The notes under the pieces: model-generated | What the model saw: the letters and a program-made list of their open reading frames with translations, nothing else | Database searches by the model: none | What the model was told of the DNA's origin: nothing | DNA from: Eriocheir sinensis | Taxonomy: Eukaryota; Arthropoda; Malacostraca; Decapoda; Varunidae | DNA: 64,000 nt | Assembly: GCF_024679095.1 (NCBI RefSeq) | Contig: NC_066515.1 | Coordinates: 24,339,387-24,403,386, forward strand | Reading direction: 5' to 3' | Translations under genes and position numbers: made by a program | Part shown: positions 1 to 9,667 of the stretch, piece after piece | Layout of the letters: each line of letters begins with the position of its first letter | Numbering within the stretch: position 1 is the stretch's first letter

Positions 1-34
1 AAGATCGGGTTTTATTGGGGACATCCGGTGGTTA

Positions 35-93
35 CGTTATAGATGAAAAGAGCGAAGGAGCGAGAGACCGTTTTCCGTCCTGACCCTATAACG
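35..93. other. Inverted repeat CGTTATAG / CTATAACG
   Basis: Perfect 8-bp arms at 35-42 and 86-93 with a 43-nt spacer. The same arms (9 bp) with a 40-nt spacer occur at 30118-30175. The loop sequences differ. Function is unknown; it could be a protein-binding palindrome, a small foldback element or chance. The surrounding 1-300 bp is otherwise complex, T-rich sequence with no recognisable gene. Confidence 0.5.
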
Positions 94-303
94 AAAATTT
101 GAGACTGGTTTTATTGCTCTTCCGCCGACGATGAAAAAAAAGGAAAATAAATTTGAAAAGATATTAAAAAGATTGTCTACTCACCATGATTTTTTTTTCT
201 TATGTTAAAAAAATATTACAAAAAAAAGATAACACATTTTTTTTTACTGATTTTTTACCTTATATTTTTTACTTTTATTTGCATTTACGTTTTGGATTTT
301 TTT

Positions 304-307
<4 letters not shown>

Positions 308-399
<92 letters not shown>
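308..399. repeat. (GA)n microsatellite
   Basis: Uninterrupted GA dinucleotide tract of about 46 units. It yields false Arg-Glu and Ser-Leu reading frames. Confidence 0.99.
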
Positions 400-400
<1 letters not shown>

Positions 401-493
401 AACGGCGTGCCTCCTGATTGCTACATTTTCCGTCTCATTAACTCTTTTGGGCTCACCCTTCACGTTGACAACCCTCATGTGGAGCTTGTGTGA

Positions 494-604
494 CCCCTCC
501 CCCCCCTCCTCCTCCTCCTCCTCCTCCTCCTCGTCCTTGTCCTCTTCGTCCTCGTCTTCGTCTTCATCGTCCTCTTCTCCCTCGTTATCCTCCTCCTCCT
601 CCGC
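494..604. repeat. TCC/TCG-rich trinucleotide tract
   Basis: Pure CTC units at about 506-531 decay into TCG, TCT and TCC variants. It produces a false poly-serine frame. Confidence 0.9.
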
Positions 605-659
605 CTTTCTAGAATTGTCATCTCCTTTACAAACTGAACTTAGAGACGAGAAAAGAGCA

Positions 660-780
660 AGGTAAGGTAAGGTATGGTAAGGTAAGGTAAGGTAAGGTAA
701 GGTAAGGTAAAGTTAGGTAAGGTAAAGTTAAGTAAGGTAAGGTAAGGTAACGTAAGGTAAGGTTAGGTAAGGTAAGGTAG
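660..780. repeat. (GGTAA)n pentanucleotide array, copy 1
   Basis: About 24 GGTAA units with single-base variants (GGTAT, AGTTA, CGTAA, GGTTA). The GGTTA variant equals the arthropod telomere unit TTAGG in another phase, so the array is telomere-like but not canonical. It is followed by short GACA/GATA steps to about 828. Confidence 0.97.
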
Positions 781-828
781 AAGACAGATAGACAGACAGA
801 CAGATTGATGGACTAGCAGACAGAAATG

Positions 829-1210
829 GAGACAGTTAGTAAGTTGTATTGAGTGAGGATACATTAATCAGTCCAATATTAAAAGTGTGAAATCTGTGAT
901 ATATGAAAGAGGTAAATAAAAAAAAAGACCTAAAATTATCGAGACCCAGAAGTGTGTCATATGAATTGAGTTTATATGAAGGGTGTCATGAAGGCTATAT
1001 TTTATGGGAGCTCTTTTATAGGTACTCAACAGGTGTCTTGTTTGCATATCTTTTCACCTGTCAACTCATTCTGCTGTAAATTATTTCTCACATTTTTAAT
1101 TTTTTTATTTAACACCTTTCACGCTTTTAGATCGGTATTATAAGACAATTCCGCTCCTCACATCAACTATTTCTAAAGGTCAAAGAAGGGACTAGTTGAG
1201 TTCTAATGAG
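829..1210. other. Unique sequence, no gene seen
   Basis: Complex A/T-rich sequence. CAGGTG and CACCTG words lie at about 1030-1060. The segment 1170-1210 leads directly into the 104-bp repeat and may be part of the same parental element. Confidence 0.6.
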
Positions 1211-1524
1211 TGTTTCTTTAGGTTCACCGTACATAGGAAGGGTCACACTACCACCAGGGTCATAAAACTACTCCTGGAAATGCCCGAAACTCCTACGAAA
1301 GCCTTGTCAAATATGTGTTCCTTAGGTTCACCGTACATAGGAAGGGTCACACTACCACCAGGGTCATAAAACTACTCCTGGAAATGCCCGAAACTCCTAC
1401 GAAAGCCTTGTCAAATACGTGTTCCTTAGGTTCACCGTACATAGGAAGGGTCACACTACCACCAGGGTCATAAAACTACTCCTGGAAATGCCCGAAACTC
1501 CTACGAAAGCCTTGTCAAATACGT
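1211..1524. repeat. 104-bp tandem repeat, 3 copies
   Basis: Three near-identical units. The word GGTTCACCGTACATAGG starts at 1221, 1325 and 1429, giving an exact 104-bp period. Near identity implies recent duplication or homogenisation. A diverged single copy in inverted orientation lies at 24036-24142, so the unit belongs to a dispersed family. Confidence 0.97.
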
Positions 1525-1565
1525 GAACATGGGCAACGAAATGTCTAGTAATACGTCCCCTAATG

Positions 1566-1713
1566 GTTAATTGGACATACTTTTATCTTACCTGTACAAA
1601 CACCCACCCACACACCTGTCCACACCTACCAATCAGGAGCAAAAGTTACTACCAATGGATGCCGAAGAGTGTAGTTAATTGGACACACCTTTATCTTACC
1701 TGTACAAGCACCC
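1566..1713. repeat. Direct repeat of ~40 bp, offset 108 bp
   Basis: The segment starting GTTAATTGGACA at 1566 recurs at 1674 with few changes and includes TTATCTTACCTGTACAA. It lies just after the 104-bp array. Confidence 0.85.
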
Positions 1714-1938
1714 CCCTAATGTCGTCCCTCTTAAGCTGTTCATCTATTTTTATAACCTATTTTTTTCCGTCTATTGGTGACTCAAAATGCAGTTCTCCGT
1801 AATACCTTTCCCCCTCATTGATAATTCCTCGCCTTCACAGGTGTTTGGAGGTGACATAAATTGCTGAGTAATTACTGTTTTTTTTATTTTTTATATGGTA
1901 ACACCTGAAGATAAATATTTGATACATGACCACCCTTT

Positions 1939-1940
<2 letters not shown>
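1714..1940. other. Unique sequence, no gene seen
   Basis: T-rich complex sequence between the direct repeat and a GT tract. Nothing recognisable. Confidence 0.5.
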
Positions 1941-1986
<46 letters not shown>

Positions 1987-1993
1987 TGTGTGT
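1941..1993. repeat. (TG)n microsatellite
   Basis: TG tract with one GAG interruption at 1984-1986. Confidence 0.98.
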
Positions 1994-2030
1994 CTCGTAA
2001 TCCATACTCGTTTTCCTACTCCTCCATCCC

Positions 2031-2090
2031 TTCCTCCTCCTCCTCCTCCTCCTCCTCCTCCTCCTTCTCCTCCTCCTCTTTTTCCTCGTC
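2031..2090. repeat. (TCC)n microsatellite
   Basis: TCC/CTC tract decaying into TCT and TTT variants. Confidence 0.95.
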
Positions 2091-2339
2091 TCACAAATTA
2101 ATAGTCTGACAAACTCGGCCTAGACACTTCCAGGAGGCGAGAATGTATTTATCTTTCTTCCTCTCCAGTCTTTTCTTTCCTCCTTTGTCTCCGTCCCTCC
2201 TCCCCCCGCTCCCCCTTCCACCCCTGGGTCAGACACGGGGAAGGTTTCTGGTCATAAACTCCACTAACTAGACGTATCTTGCGAGAGGCGTTTACCTGAC
2301 ACGCCTTCTGGAGGAGTGAGTCTAGTTCCTTCAGGAGGG
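2091..2339. other. Unique sequence, no gene seen
   Basis: Complex sequence with a C-rich patch at about 2190-2225. Nothing recognisable. Confidence 0.5.
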
Positions 2340-2760
2340 TTATAGATGAAGGAAGGTAGTGGGAGGGAGGAGGAGGGAGGCAATAGGGAGGGGAGGTAAA
2401 GATGGGGAGGGTGGAGGTGATGGTGGTTATGGTGATGGTTGTGATGGAGGTGGGAGGAGAATGAGGAGGTGGAGGAGGAGGAAGGAAGGAAAGGGAAAGA
2501 TAATCAGTGAGGGTGGAGGTGATGGTGGATAATAGTGATAGCTGTGTTTTCATGATTGGAGGTGGAGGGAGATTGTGGAGGAAGGAGGTGGAAGGCAGAA
2601 GTGGGTGGAGGTGGAGAGACAATCAGTGAGGGTGGAGGAGGTGATGGAGGTGTTGAGTATGGTGTTTCCTCATGAGTGGAGAGAAGAATTGGAGGTGGAA
2701 GGGGAGGTGGAGATGGAGTTGGAGGCAGAAGTGGAGGTGGAGGGGTTGGGATGGTATTTA
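2340..2760. repeat. G-rich GGAGGT/GATGGT degenerate tandem repeat
   Basis: Purine-rich repeat with GGGTGGAGG recurring at 2409, 2511 and 2630, so units are about 102-119 bp. Units share ATCAGTGAGGGTGGAGG. Many GG runs give weak G-quadruplex potential on the + strand. Confidence 0.8.
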
Positions 2761-2816
2761 CTTCTCCTCCTTCTCCTTCTTCCACTCCTCCTCCACCTTC
2801 TTTTCATTACTAAAGG

Positions 2817-3094
2817 AAAGGTAAGGTAAGGTAAAGTTAGGTAAGGTTATATTAGGTTAGGATAGGTTAGGTAATGTAAGGTTAGGTAAGGTAAGGTCAG
2901 GCAAGGTAAAGTTAGGTAAGGTAAGGTAAGGTTAGGTTAGGTAAGGTAAGGTAAGGTTAGGTAAGGTAAAGTTAGGAAAGGTAAGGTAAGGCAAGGTTAA
3001 GTTAGGTTAGGTTAGGTAAGGTAAGGTACGATAAAGTTAGGTTAGGTTAGGTAAGGTAAGGTGAGTTAAGGTAAGGTAAGATTAGGTAAGGTAA
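2817..3094. repeat. (GGTAA)n / (GGTTA)n pentanucleotide array, copy 2
   Basis: About 278 bp of GGTAA units mixed with GGTTA, AGTTA and rarer variants. Runs of GGTTAGGTTAGG occur at about 2933-2945 and 3000-3025. These are the canonical arthropod telomere word embedded in a GGTAA background. Confidence 0.97.
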
Positions 3095-3385
3095 AAGAAG
3101 AGAGAAAGAGAAAGGAAGTTCAATTAAATACTGGAAATGTTCTCTTCGTTTAACCATTCTCGTCACGTCTTAAAGTGGAGAGCATCAATCTTATGTTCCT
3201 CCTTCAGAAATTGGGGAGGTTTCACAGGCTGTCGGAAATCAGGTAATGGCGCTCAGAAATAAAATAATAAAAAAAACTCCTAAAATATTGAACATACTCG
3301 TGTCATACTTTCACTGCGTCTCCCGATGAATGAAATATGTACGAAAGGTTTACCCCGCCCCGCACTCCTCCCTCTTGACTGATGG
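3095..3385. other. Unique sequence, no gene seen
   Basis: Complex sequence with nothing recognisable. It ends in a GGAAGG-rich stretch. Confidence 0.5.
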
Positions 3386-3474
3386 AGGAAGGGAGGGAAG
3401 GAGGGAGGGAGGGAGGAAAAAGATGGAGAGAGAAGTTACGAAATGCAGTAGTGAAAATTGTTTAATGATGGTGC

Positions 3475-3625
3475 AGGAGGAGGAGGAGGAGGAGGAGGAA
3501 GAGGAGGAGGAGTGAAGAACGAGTTAGTCTTTTTGTGAAGGTGTTGATGCGAGAGAGTGAGGAATAGAGTTAATGATGGGAGGAAGAGAGGAGGTGGAGG
3601 AGAAGAGGAGGAGGAAGAGGAAGAG
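3475..3625. repeat. (GGA)n-rich purine tract
   Basis: Pure GGA/GAG at about 3475-3513, then a second impure GGA/GAA patch at 3578-3625. Confidence 0.92.
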
Positions 3626-3686
3626 ACATGAAGGGAAAGAAAAAAAAAGAAAATAGAAAAATGATAAAAGTGAGAGGAAAAGGTCG

Positions 3687-3687
<1 letters not shown>

Positions 3688-3765
<78 letters not shown>
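3688..3765. repeat. (CA)n microsatellite
   Basis: Uninterrupted CA tract of about 39 units, followed by C-rich sequence up to 3920. Confidence 0.99.
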
Positions 3766-3766
<1 letters not shown>

Positions 3767-3921
3767 GTCCACCCGTCTATCGCCCTCGGTTCTGCATGCT
3801 TGCCCACGACCCCTGCCGCCAACCCCTGTCACCGCCGCCACCCTGCCCCTCCCCCCTCACCCCCTACCCCCCCCCTGCTGCCCGTCCCGCCGCCCGCCGC
3901 CACCCCTGTCAAAACACGCCC

Positions 3922-3960
3922 CTCACCACCACCACCACCACCACCACCACTATCACCACC
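3922..3960. repeat. (ACC)n microsatellite
   Basis: ACC/CAC trinucleotide tract with one TAT interruption. Confidence 0.95.
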
Positions 3961-4040
3961 AAAACTGCGTCCTTTCATCACCACTTAAGAACGACCACCA
4001 CTATTTTTGTGATTTTGCTGCAACCACAATCACCAACATC

Positions 4041-4074
<34 letters not shown>

Positions 4075-4087
4075 ATTGTAGTAGTGA
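4041..4087. repeat. (AGT)n microsatellite, left arm of foldback
   Basis: About 11 AGT units, then an imperfect tail. It is the reverse complement of the ACT array at 4161-4270, so the pair can fold as a hairpin with a loop of under 90 nt. Confidence 0.97.
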
Positions 4088-4160
4088 AATCATCTACATT
4101 AACTTTCATCTTTCATCTTTATCTTTCTCAGTCTTACGGTTTTTGCTTTTTAGATTAACA

Positions 4161-4199
<39 letters not shown>

Positions 4200-4207
4200 C
4201 ACTACTG

Positions 4208-4256
<49 letters not shown>

Positions 4257-4270
4257 CACTACTGCTACTA
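4161..4270. repeat. (ACT)n microsatellite, right arm of foldback
   Basis: About 36 TAC/ACT units with ACC and TGC interruptions. It is inverted relative to the AGT array at 4041. Confidence 0.98.
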
Positions 4271-4639
4271 AATCTGTCCTAATTACTTCCATCTTTTTCC
4301 TTTTATCCACCTCCTCCCCTCCCCTTCCTCCTCCTCCTCCTTCCTCGCTCCGTCTCTCCTCCTCACCTTCTCTTCCTCCCTTCCCCCCGACCATCCCTCA
4401 TACCCAGAATAAAAAATCCATTAGTTGTCCAACCTTGCTGACGTGGAGGCAATAAATCTTTCTTGACAGAGAGGAAAACCGTCCCTCCACCTCTCCTTCC
4501 TTCCCTCCCTCCCTCTCTTTCTCTCTCCACTTCCCTCCCTCTCGTCCACATCCATCCCTCTTCATCTTCCTCCTCCTCCTTTTTCTTCTTCCTATTGCTT
4601 TTTATTTTTGTATCACTTTTGTATTTCTTTATTAATTTT

Positions 4640-4925
4640 CTCTCCTTCCTCATTCTTCACTTTTGTTTCTTCTCTACTTTCTTCTCTTCCTTCTTCTCTT
4701 TCTCACAAGTATCTTCAACCTTTTCTCTTGCTTCTTATTATATCACTTCTACCTCTTTCTTCACTTTTCTTTTCTCTCTGCTTTCTTCTCCTCTTCCTTC
4801 TTCTCTTTCTCACAAGTATCTTCAACCTTTTCTCTTGCTTCTTATTATATCATTTCTCCTTCCTCCTCTGTTTTTATTTTCTCTCCTCTCTCTTTCCTCT
4901 TTCTTCTCCTCACCAGTATCCTTCA
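4640..4925. repeat. ~107-bp tandem repeat in polypyrimidine DNA
   Basis: The word TCACAAGTATCTTCAACC sits at 4703 and 4810, and a variant (TCACCAGTATCC) at 4910. Two nearly identical units plus a diverged third lie within a pyrimidine-rich belt spanning about 4300-5020. Confidence 0.9.
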
Positions 4926-5149
4926 CCCCTCGCCCTTCCACGCCCACACCCCCTTCCTTCTCCTCTCCCACCCTTCCCTTCTCTTTTTCCTTTAGTCTCC
5001 CCCCTTCCCTCCCTCACCCCCGGCTGGCCCTCGACCCCAAGTGCCACTAATCCAGTCAGCGGTGCCACGGCGAGCATGTTTAAGAGGGGAAACGCGAGAC
5101 GTGCAAGAGGCGGAGTTCTTTTCATGCGGGATTCTGGAGCCTCTTGGGG

Positions 5150-5850
5150 GATCCGTGTTGCAGTGTCGGATTATATTTTGTGGTGTTGGATTCGCCTTAC
5201 GTGAGACTGGATCCTGTGACTTATATTCTTTCTCTCTATATACGATTTTAAATAGGGATGTTTTTTTTTTTTTTGGTTTAGTGTTTTGAATTGTTTGTTT
5301 TAAGTCGTGATTTTGATGTGGTTTTTGATCGCTTTCTCTGGACTCTTCGATTCTCTTTCCTTGTACCATTGGAATCTACTTATGCAGGCCTGGTTTCACT
5401 CCTACATCGCTCGGCTTAGCTCGTATGGTGTCAGATCCAGTTCCAAGGAGGTCAGATCGGCTTATGCATCGCTGGTTTCGTGTATAAATCGCTCCATTAA
5501 GCTTATGTAGTGTCGGATCCTTCTCCAAGCGGATGAAATCGTTTTGAGTAATACTGACGTGGTTTTTACATTCTCCTATTAGCGTATGAAGGGTCAGATC
5601 CACTTCCAAGCAGGTGAGATCGACTTACGTAACGCTGAACCCCTTTATGTAGTTTCTGATCCTCTTCCGAGCGGGTGGAATCGTTTTGAGTAATGCTGGT
5701 TTCGTTTTTACACTCCCCTGTTTAGCGTAGTAGAATCCGATCCCCTTCCAAGCACGTGTAGCGACTTACGTAACGCTGAACCCCTTTATAGATCACTAGA
5801 CTCCGCTTGTGTAGTGTCGGATCCTGTTCCTCGATGTCTTACTCGTTCTT
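5150..5850. repeat. Degenerate higher-order tandem repeat, ~141 bp
   Basis: GACTTACGTAACGCTGAACC occurs at 5622 and 5763 (141 bp). ATCGTTTTGAGTAAT occurs at 5538 and 5680 (142 bp). Shorter sub-motifs (GTGTCGGATCC, TTCCAAGCAGGTG) recur at roughly half that spacing, so each unit looks like an ancient dimer. Decayed copies extend back to about 5150. The region is CpG-rich compared with its surroundings. Confidence 0.88.
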
Positions 5851-6980
5851 ACATCTTTTGATTCCACTTTCTCGCGCGGCATTTAATTTAGTGGCGGAGC
5901 TCGTGCGGCTGACGGGGAGAAATTTTAATGCAGACAAGAATTCTCCCCCTCGGTATAAACTTTCCTCCTCCCGGTATTAAATTTAACCCGGAATGACAAA
6001 TGCCTTTCGATTCCTTATCTTGTTCTGCTGCTTCAATATTTTCTCAGTGTTCTGAATGTGTCGTGGAGCGTGAACGAGGTGAGAGGGGTTAGGGAAACGC
6101 CTTCCAGAGGGGGGTGGGGTGAAGGGGTGAGGGGGAGGTTGTCAGGGCGTGATGGAAGGGGCAGGGAAGGGAAATGTGTGGGGTGGAAGGGGGCGAACGT
6201 GATCTGGGAAGGGGAGAAAGGGGGGAGGTGGAGGGGGTTAAGGGTGGACTGTGATATTGTAAGGAGAGAAGCGAAGGGTGGAATGGGTGTTTCAGAGACG
6301 AGTGAAGGTTGATGTAGCAAGTAATGGGAGGGGTGGACTTGCGTTAAAGGGTGAAGGGTGATTTTGAGAGGGAGAAAGGAAGGGGTTTTAAGGTGAACTG
6401 TAGCTCTCCCCCTCCCTTTCCTGCCTCCTCCCCTTCCCTTCCTTTCCCCCTCCCTGCCCTGCCTCTCCACCCCTTCCCTATTTTGTAAGAAGGAAGGGTG
6501 GAAGTACAAACACCCATAGACTTTACATGATTCTAGTGACACATGCAATAGAGGTAAGAAAGCAAGACTGTTAAGCATGAAGGAAGGGACTGTTTAGCGT
6601 CGAGGTCCAGCGGGTTTGCGGGTAACGGGAAGGGTGTGAGAAGGAAACGTGTGAAGTGACGCTGCATAAGGGAAGTGAGGAGGAAAAGGATGCTGAGTGA
6701 AGGATGTTTTTTGAGGGGTAATGAACTGTGATGGACGGTGCAGGGAGTGAAAAGATGTGTGTGTGAGGGGAGAGGTGGGCAGCTCAAGGGACGGCGGGGA
6801 GAGATAGAAAGGGAGGAAAGATAACTTGTATGGAGGTAGGATGATGAAATAGAGATCAGTGAGGAGGCAAAAAGAAGGGAAGAGAAACGAAGAGGAGGGA
6901 AAGCCATTGAAACGCAGGTACTGTTAAAATGCAGAGACATGAAAGGGCTTTTAAAACGTTCTTTCTAACTCATATATCAA
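5851..6980. other. G-rich unique sequence, no gene seen
   Basis: Complex at first, then strongly G-rich on the + strand (about 6080-6400 and 6550-6900) with many GGG runs and GGTGAA/GGTGGA words. Around 6400-6480 the bias switches to C/T. No splice-bounded or conserved frame is evident. Confidence 0.5.
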
Positions 6981-6989
6981 AACTGGCTA

Positions 6990-7663
6990 ACATAGGCAAA
7001 TGGAATGATGGAAAATTGCGAGAGTACAAGTAAAATGCTGTTCTTGTGTTTTGTAGAGGAGAAATAATGAACTTAGAGCATGACAGTGCATTCGAAACAA
7101 ACATGTGAAGTGAATGGAAGGAAGATAAGGTGAATATTGATAAGGAAAATACAGGTAAGATTTTGTTTTTTTCTGTGTTATGGAGGAGAAATAATGAACT
7201 AACAATGCGATACTTTCCTTCAGAACAATCATCTTGGCCAATGTTAGTGAAATGAGAGGATGGAAGATGACGTAAATATGGAAATGAAGAAAATACTGAT
7301 AAAATGTTGATGATGTTTTTCGTGTTTGTGATGGAGGAGATATAATCAACTAACAATGCCATACTCTCATTCAGAACACTCATCTTGACTAATAGTAGTG
7401 AAATGAGTGAAAGGAATATGATGAAAATTATGGAAGTGAGGAAAATACAAGTAAAAAAAATGTTCGTGTGTGTTATGGAGGAGAAACAATCAACTAACAA
7501 TGCCATACTCTCATTCAGAACACTCATCTTTGCTAATGTTAGTGAAATGAGTGGAAGGAAGATGACGTAAATATGGAAATCAGGAAAATACAAGTAAAAT
7601 GTTGTTCGTGTTTGTTATGGAGAGAAGAGGAAAAGAGAAAGGGAAATAGAGAGAAAAAGAATG

Positions 7664-7721
<58 letters not shown>

Positions 7722-7860
7722 GAAAATGAAGAGAGAAAGAAAGAGAAAGAGAGAAGGATTAACATACCACTTAAATATGACACTTGCATTCAGAACACTC
7801 ATAACAGCCAGTATTAGCGAGCTGAGTGGAAGGTAGACGATGGAAACAGGAACATAATCA
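6990..7860. repeat. ~145-bp tandem repeat, 5-6 copies
   Basis: The word GAGAAATAATGAACT and variants mark units at about 7061, 7188, 7339, 7483 and 7624 (spacings 127, 151, 144 and 141). A sixth, diverged unit with CATTCAGAACACTCAT lies beyond the GA tract. Copies 3 and 4 are the most alike. The fifth unit is split by a GA microsatellite. Confidence 0.93.
7663..7718. repeat. (GA)n microsatellite inside tandem unit 5
   Basis: GA tract lying inside the fifth ~145-bp unit. The unit's own GAGAAGAGGAAAAGAGAAAG sequence grades into it, suggesting expansion in place. Confidence 0.97.
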
Positions 7861-7956
7861 CGTTCTTATGCATAATGAAAGAGAGAGAACGCAAATTACA
7901 ACGTGACTCGCTTACAAAACAATAAAAAAAGTGACAACTCTCCTCCCGAAATTGAC

Positions 7957-8068
7957 CTCTTTTTTTGGCCACTCCTCTGTACTCTGTTCAGGAGCAATAA
8001 GTAGCGGGCTTTTTTTTCTAATATTGTCTTCTTTCTTTTCTACGCCCTTGAACTGTCTCCTTTGCTGT

Positions 8069-8095
<27 letters not shown>
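7957..8095 (+). mobile_element. SINE-like poly(A)-tailed element, copy A
   Basis: Starts near TTTTTTGGCCACTCC (7961). It runs through a T-rich segment with AGTAGCGGGC and the core GCCCTTGAACTGTCTCC at 8044, and ends in a 27-base A tract (8069-8095). Three relatives with the same order of landmarks lie at 44731-44826 (-), 56019-56150 (-) and 60150-60245 (+). The oligo-A end suggests spread by retroposition. No coding capacity. Assignment as a SINE or a LINE 3' end is inference. Confidence 0.72.
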
Positions 8096-8100
<5 letters not shown>

Positions 8101-8107
8101 AAGGTAA

Positions 8108-8300
8108 AAAAAAAGGGGGGGAATTTGGGGTTATGGGGAACGGGGAAGAAGGATAACGAGAGGGAATGGTGCTGGGGAAAGGGGGGGGAGGGGGGGGAGG
8201 ATGTGACAGTAGGCAGGTGGTGGTGGTGGTGGTGGCGGCGGAGGTTGTGATGTGGCAGGGGTGTGTGGTGGAGGGAGAGGGAAGTGGAGGGGGGGTGGAG
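8108..8300 (+). repeat. G-run region with G-quadruplex potential
   Basis: Several runs of 4-8 G. Two G8 runs and a G4 run at about 8174-8198 meet the simple four-run quadruplex pattern. (GGT)n follows at 8217-8240. Confidence 0.7.
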
Positions 8301-8502
8301 GGGAACGTCACTACCATCATTTGTTATAATAGATGGAAGAGAGGTCAGACAACTACCTCCCCCCCCCTCTAGCCCCCCCTCCCCTCCCCCCCACACGGCT
8401 ATTAGTCTCCGTCTCATAAAACAAGACACACATTTGTATCCTTTCTCGCGTTTGCCGCCTCGTTTTTTGGCACGGCCTTTATTTTGGCTTATGCGCTAGA
8501 GG

Positions 8503-8523
8503 AGGAGGAGGAGGAGGAGGAGG
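8503..8523. repeat. (GGA)n microsatellite
   Basis: Short pure GAG/GGA tract. Confidence 0.93.
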
Positions 8524-8605
8524 CGGCATTTTTCGCGTTCTCTAAATTTAACGCTACTCTGGGGTTCTCATTTTTCCGGGTTCTTTATTGCTGGGAGGTA
8601 CTGAA

Positions 8606-8905
8606 GTTGTAGTAGTAGTAGTAGTAGTAGTAGTAGGAGGAGGAGGAGGAGAGATAGCAGAAATAATGTAGTTGTAGTAGTAGTAGTAGTAGTAGTAGTA
8701 GTTGTAGTAGGAGGAGGAGGAGAGATAGCAGAAATAATATAGCTGTAGTAGTAGTAGTAGTAGTTGTAGTTGTAGTAGTAATAGTAGGAGGAGGAGGAGA
8801 GATAGCAGAAATAATGTAGCTGTAGTAGTAGTAGTAGTAGTTGTAGTGGTAATAGTAGGAGGAGGAATAGGAAAAAAAAAGGAGGAGGAAAAGGAGGAGG
8901 AGGGA
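8606..8905. repeat. Composite tandem repeat AGT-array + GGA + AGATAGCAGAAATAAT
   Basis: A compound unit of (AGT)n, then GAGGAGGA, then GAGATAGCAGAAATAATGTAG repeats at 8651, 8722 and 8799 (71- and 77-bp spacing). Microsatellites and a unique linker have been duplicated together. Confidence 0.95.
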
Positions 8906-8949
8906 GGTTCAGCATCCCATCACTTAATATTGAATAGGAAGCAACATCA

Positions 8950-9395
8950 TTCCCTTTCTCATTCCTCCCCTTCCTTCATCCTTCCCTCCTTTCCTTCCTT
9001 TCCTTCCCTTCTTTTTTCCTTCCTTTCCCTCCTTTCCTTCCCTTCCCTTCCCTCCCTTACCTCTTTCCCTCCCTTCTTTCCTTTCTTCTTTCCTTCCCTT
9101 CTTCCTTCCTTCATTCCTTTCCCTCCCCTCCCTTACCTCTTTCCTTCCCTTTTTTCCCTTCTTCCTTCCTCCCCATCTTTCCTCCTTCCCTCCCTTCCAT
9201 CCTTTCCTTCCCTTCCCTTCCCTTCTTCCTCCTTTCATTCCTTTCCCTCCCCTCTTCCTTCATTTCCTTCCCTCCCTTACCGCTTTCCCTCCCTTTTTTC
9301 CCTTCTTCCTTCCTCCCCATCTTTCCTCCTTCCCTCCCTTCCATCCTTCCCTTCCCTTCTTCCTCCTTCCCTTCCTTTCCTTCCCTTCTTCAACA
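8950..9395. repeat. Polypyrimidine CCTT-rich belt with 144-bp duplication
   Basis: TTCC/CCTT-rich. The block with CTTCCTTCCTCCCCATCTTT occurs at about 9161 and 9305 (144-bp spacing). The belt is homopurine on the other strand and gives false Lys/Gly/Glu frames. Confidence 0.88.
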
Positions 9396-9439
9396 GGTTG
9401 CATGCTACACACGGAATATATGTCCCGTCAAGCTGAAAT

Positions 9440-9592
9440 CAAGTTGAGAGAGAGAGAGAGAGAGGCCAGGCTGCACCATAAATCAGAGCGGCCGTCAGTG
9501 GGTCTGCCCCGTGAAATATTCCTCGCTCAGTTCTCGTGGCGGCCATCATCTGTACCTCTCACTCTCTCCCTCCCTCCCTCCCTCCTCTCCCT

Positions 9593-9667
<75 letters not shown>

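Noticed and set aside
5150..5850. Possible rRNA or tRNA cluster suggested by recurring GATCC and TTACG words
   Set aside because: Recurrence is explained by a decayed ~141-bp tandem repeat. No conserved RNA motif found.
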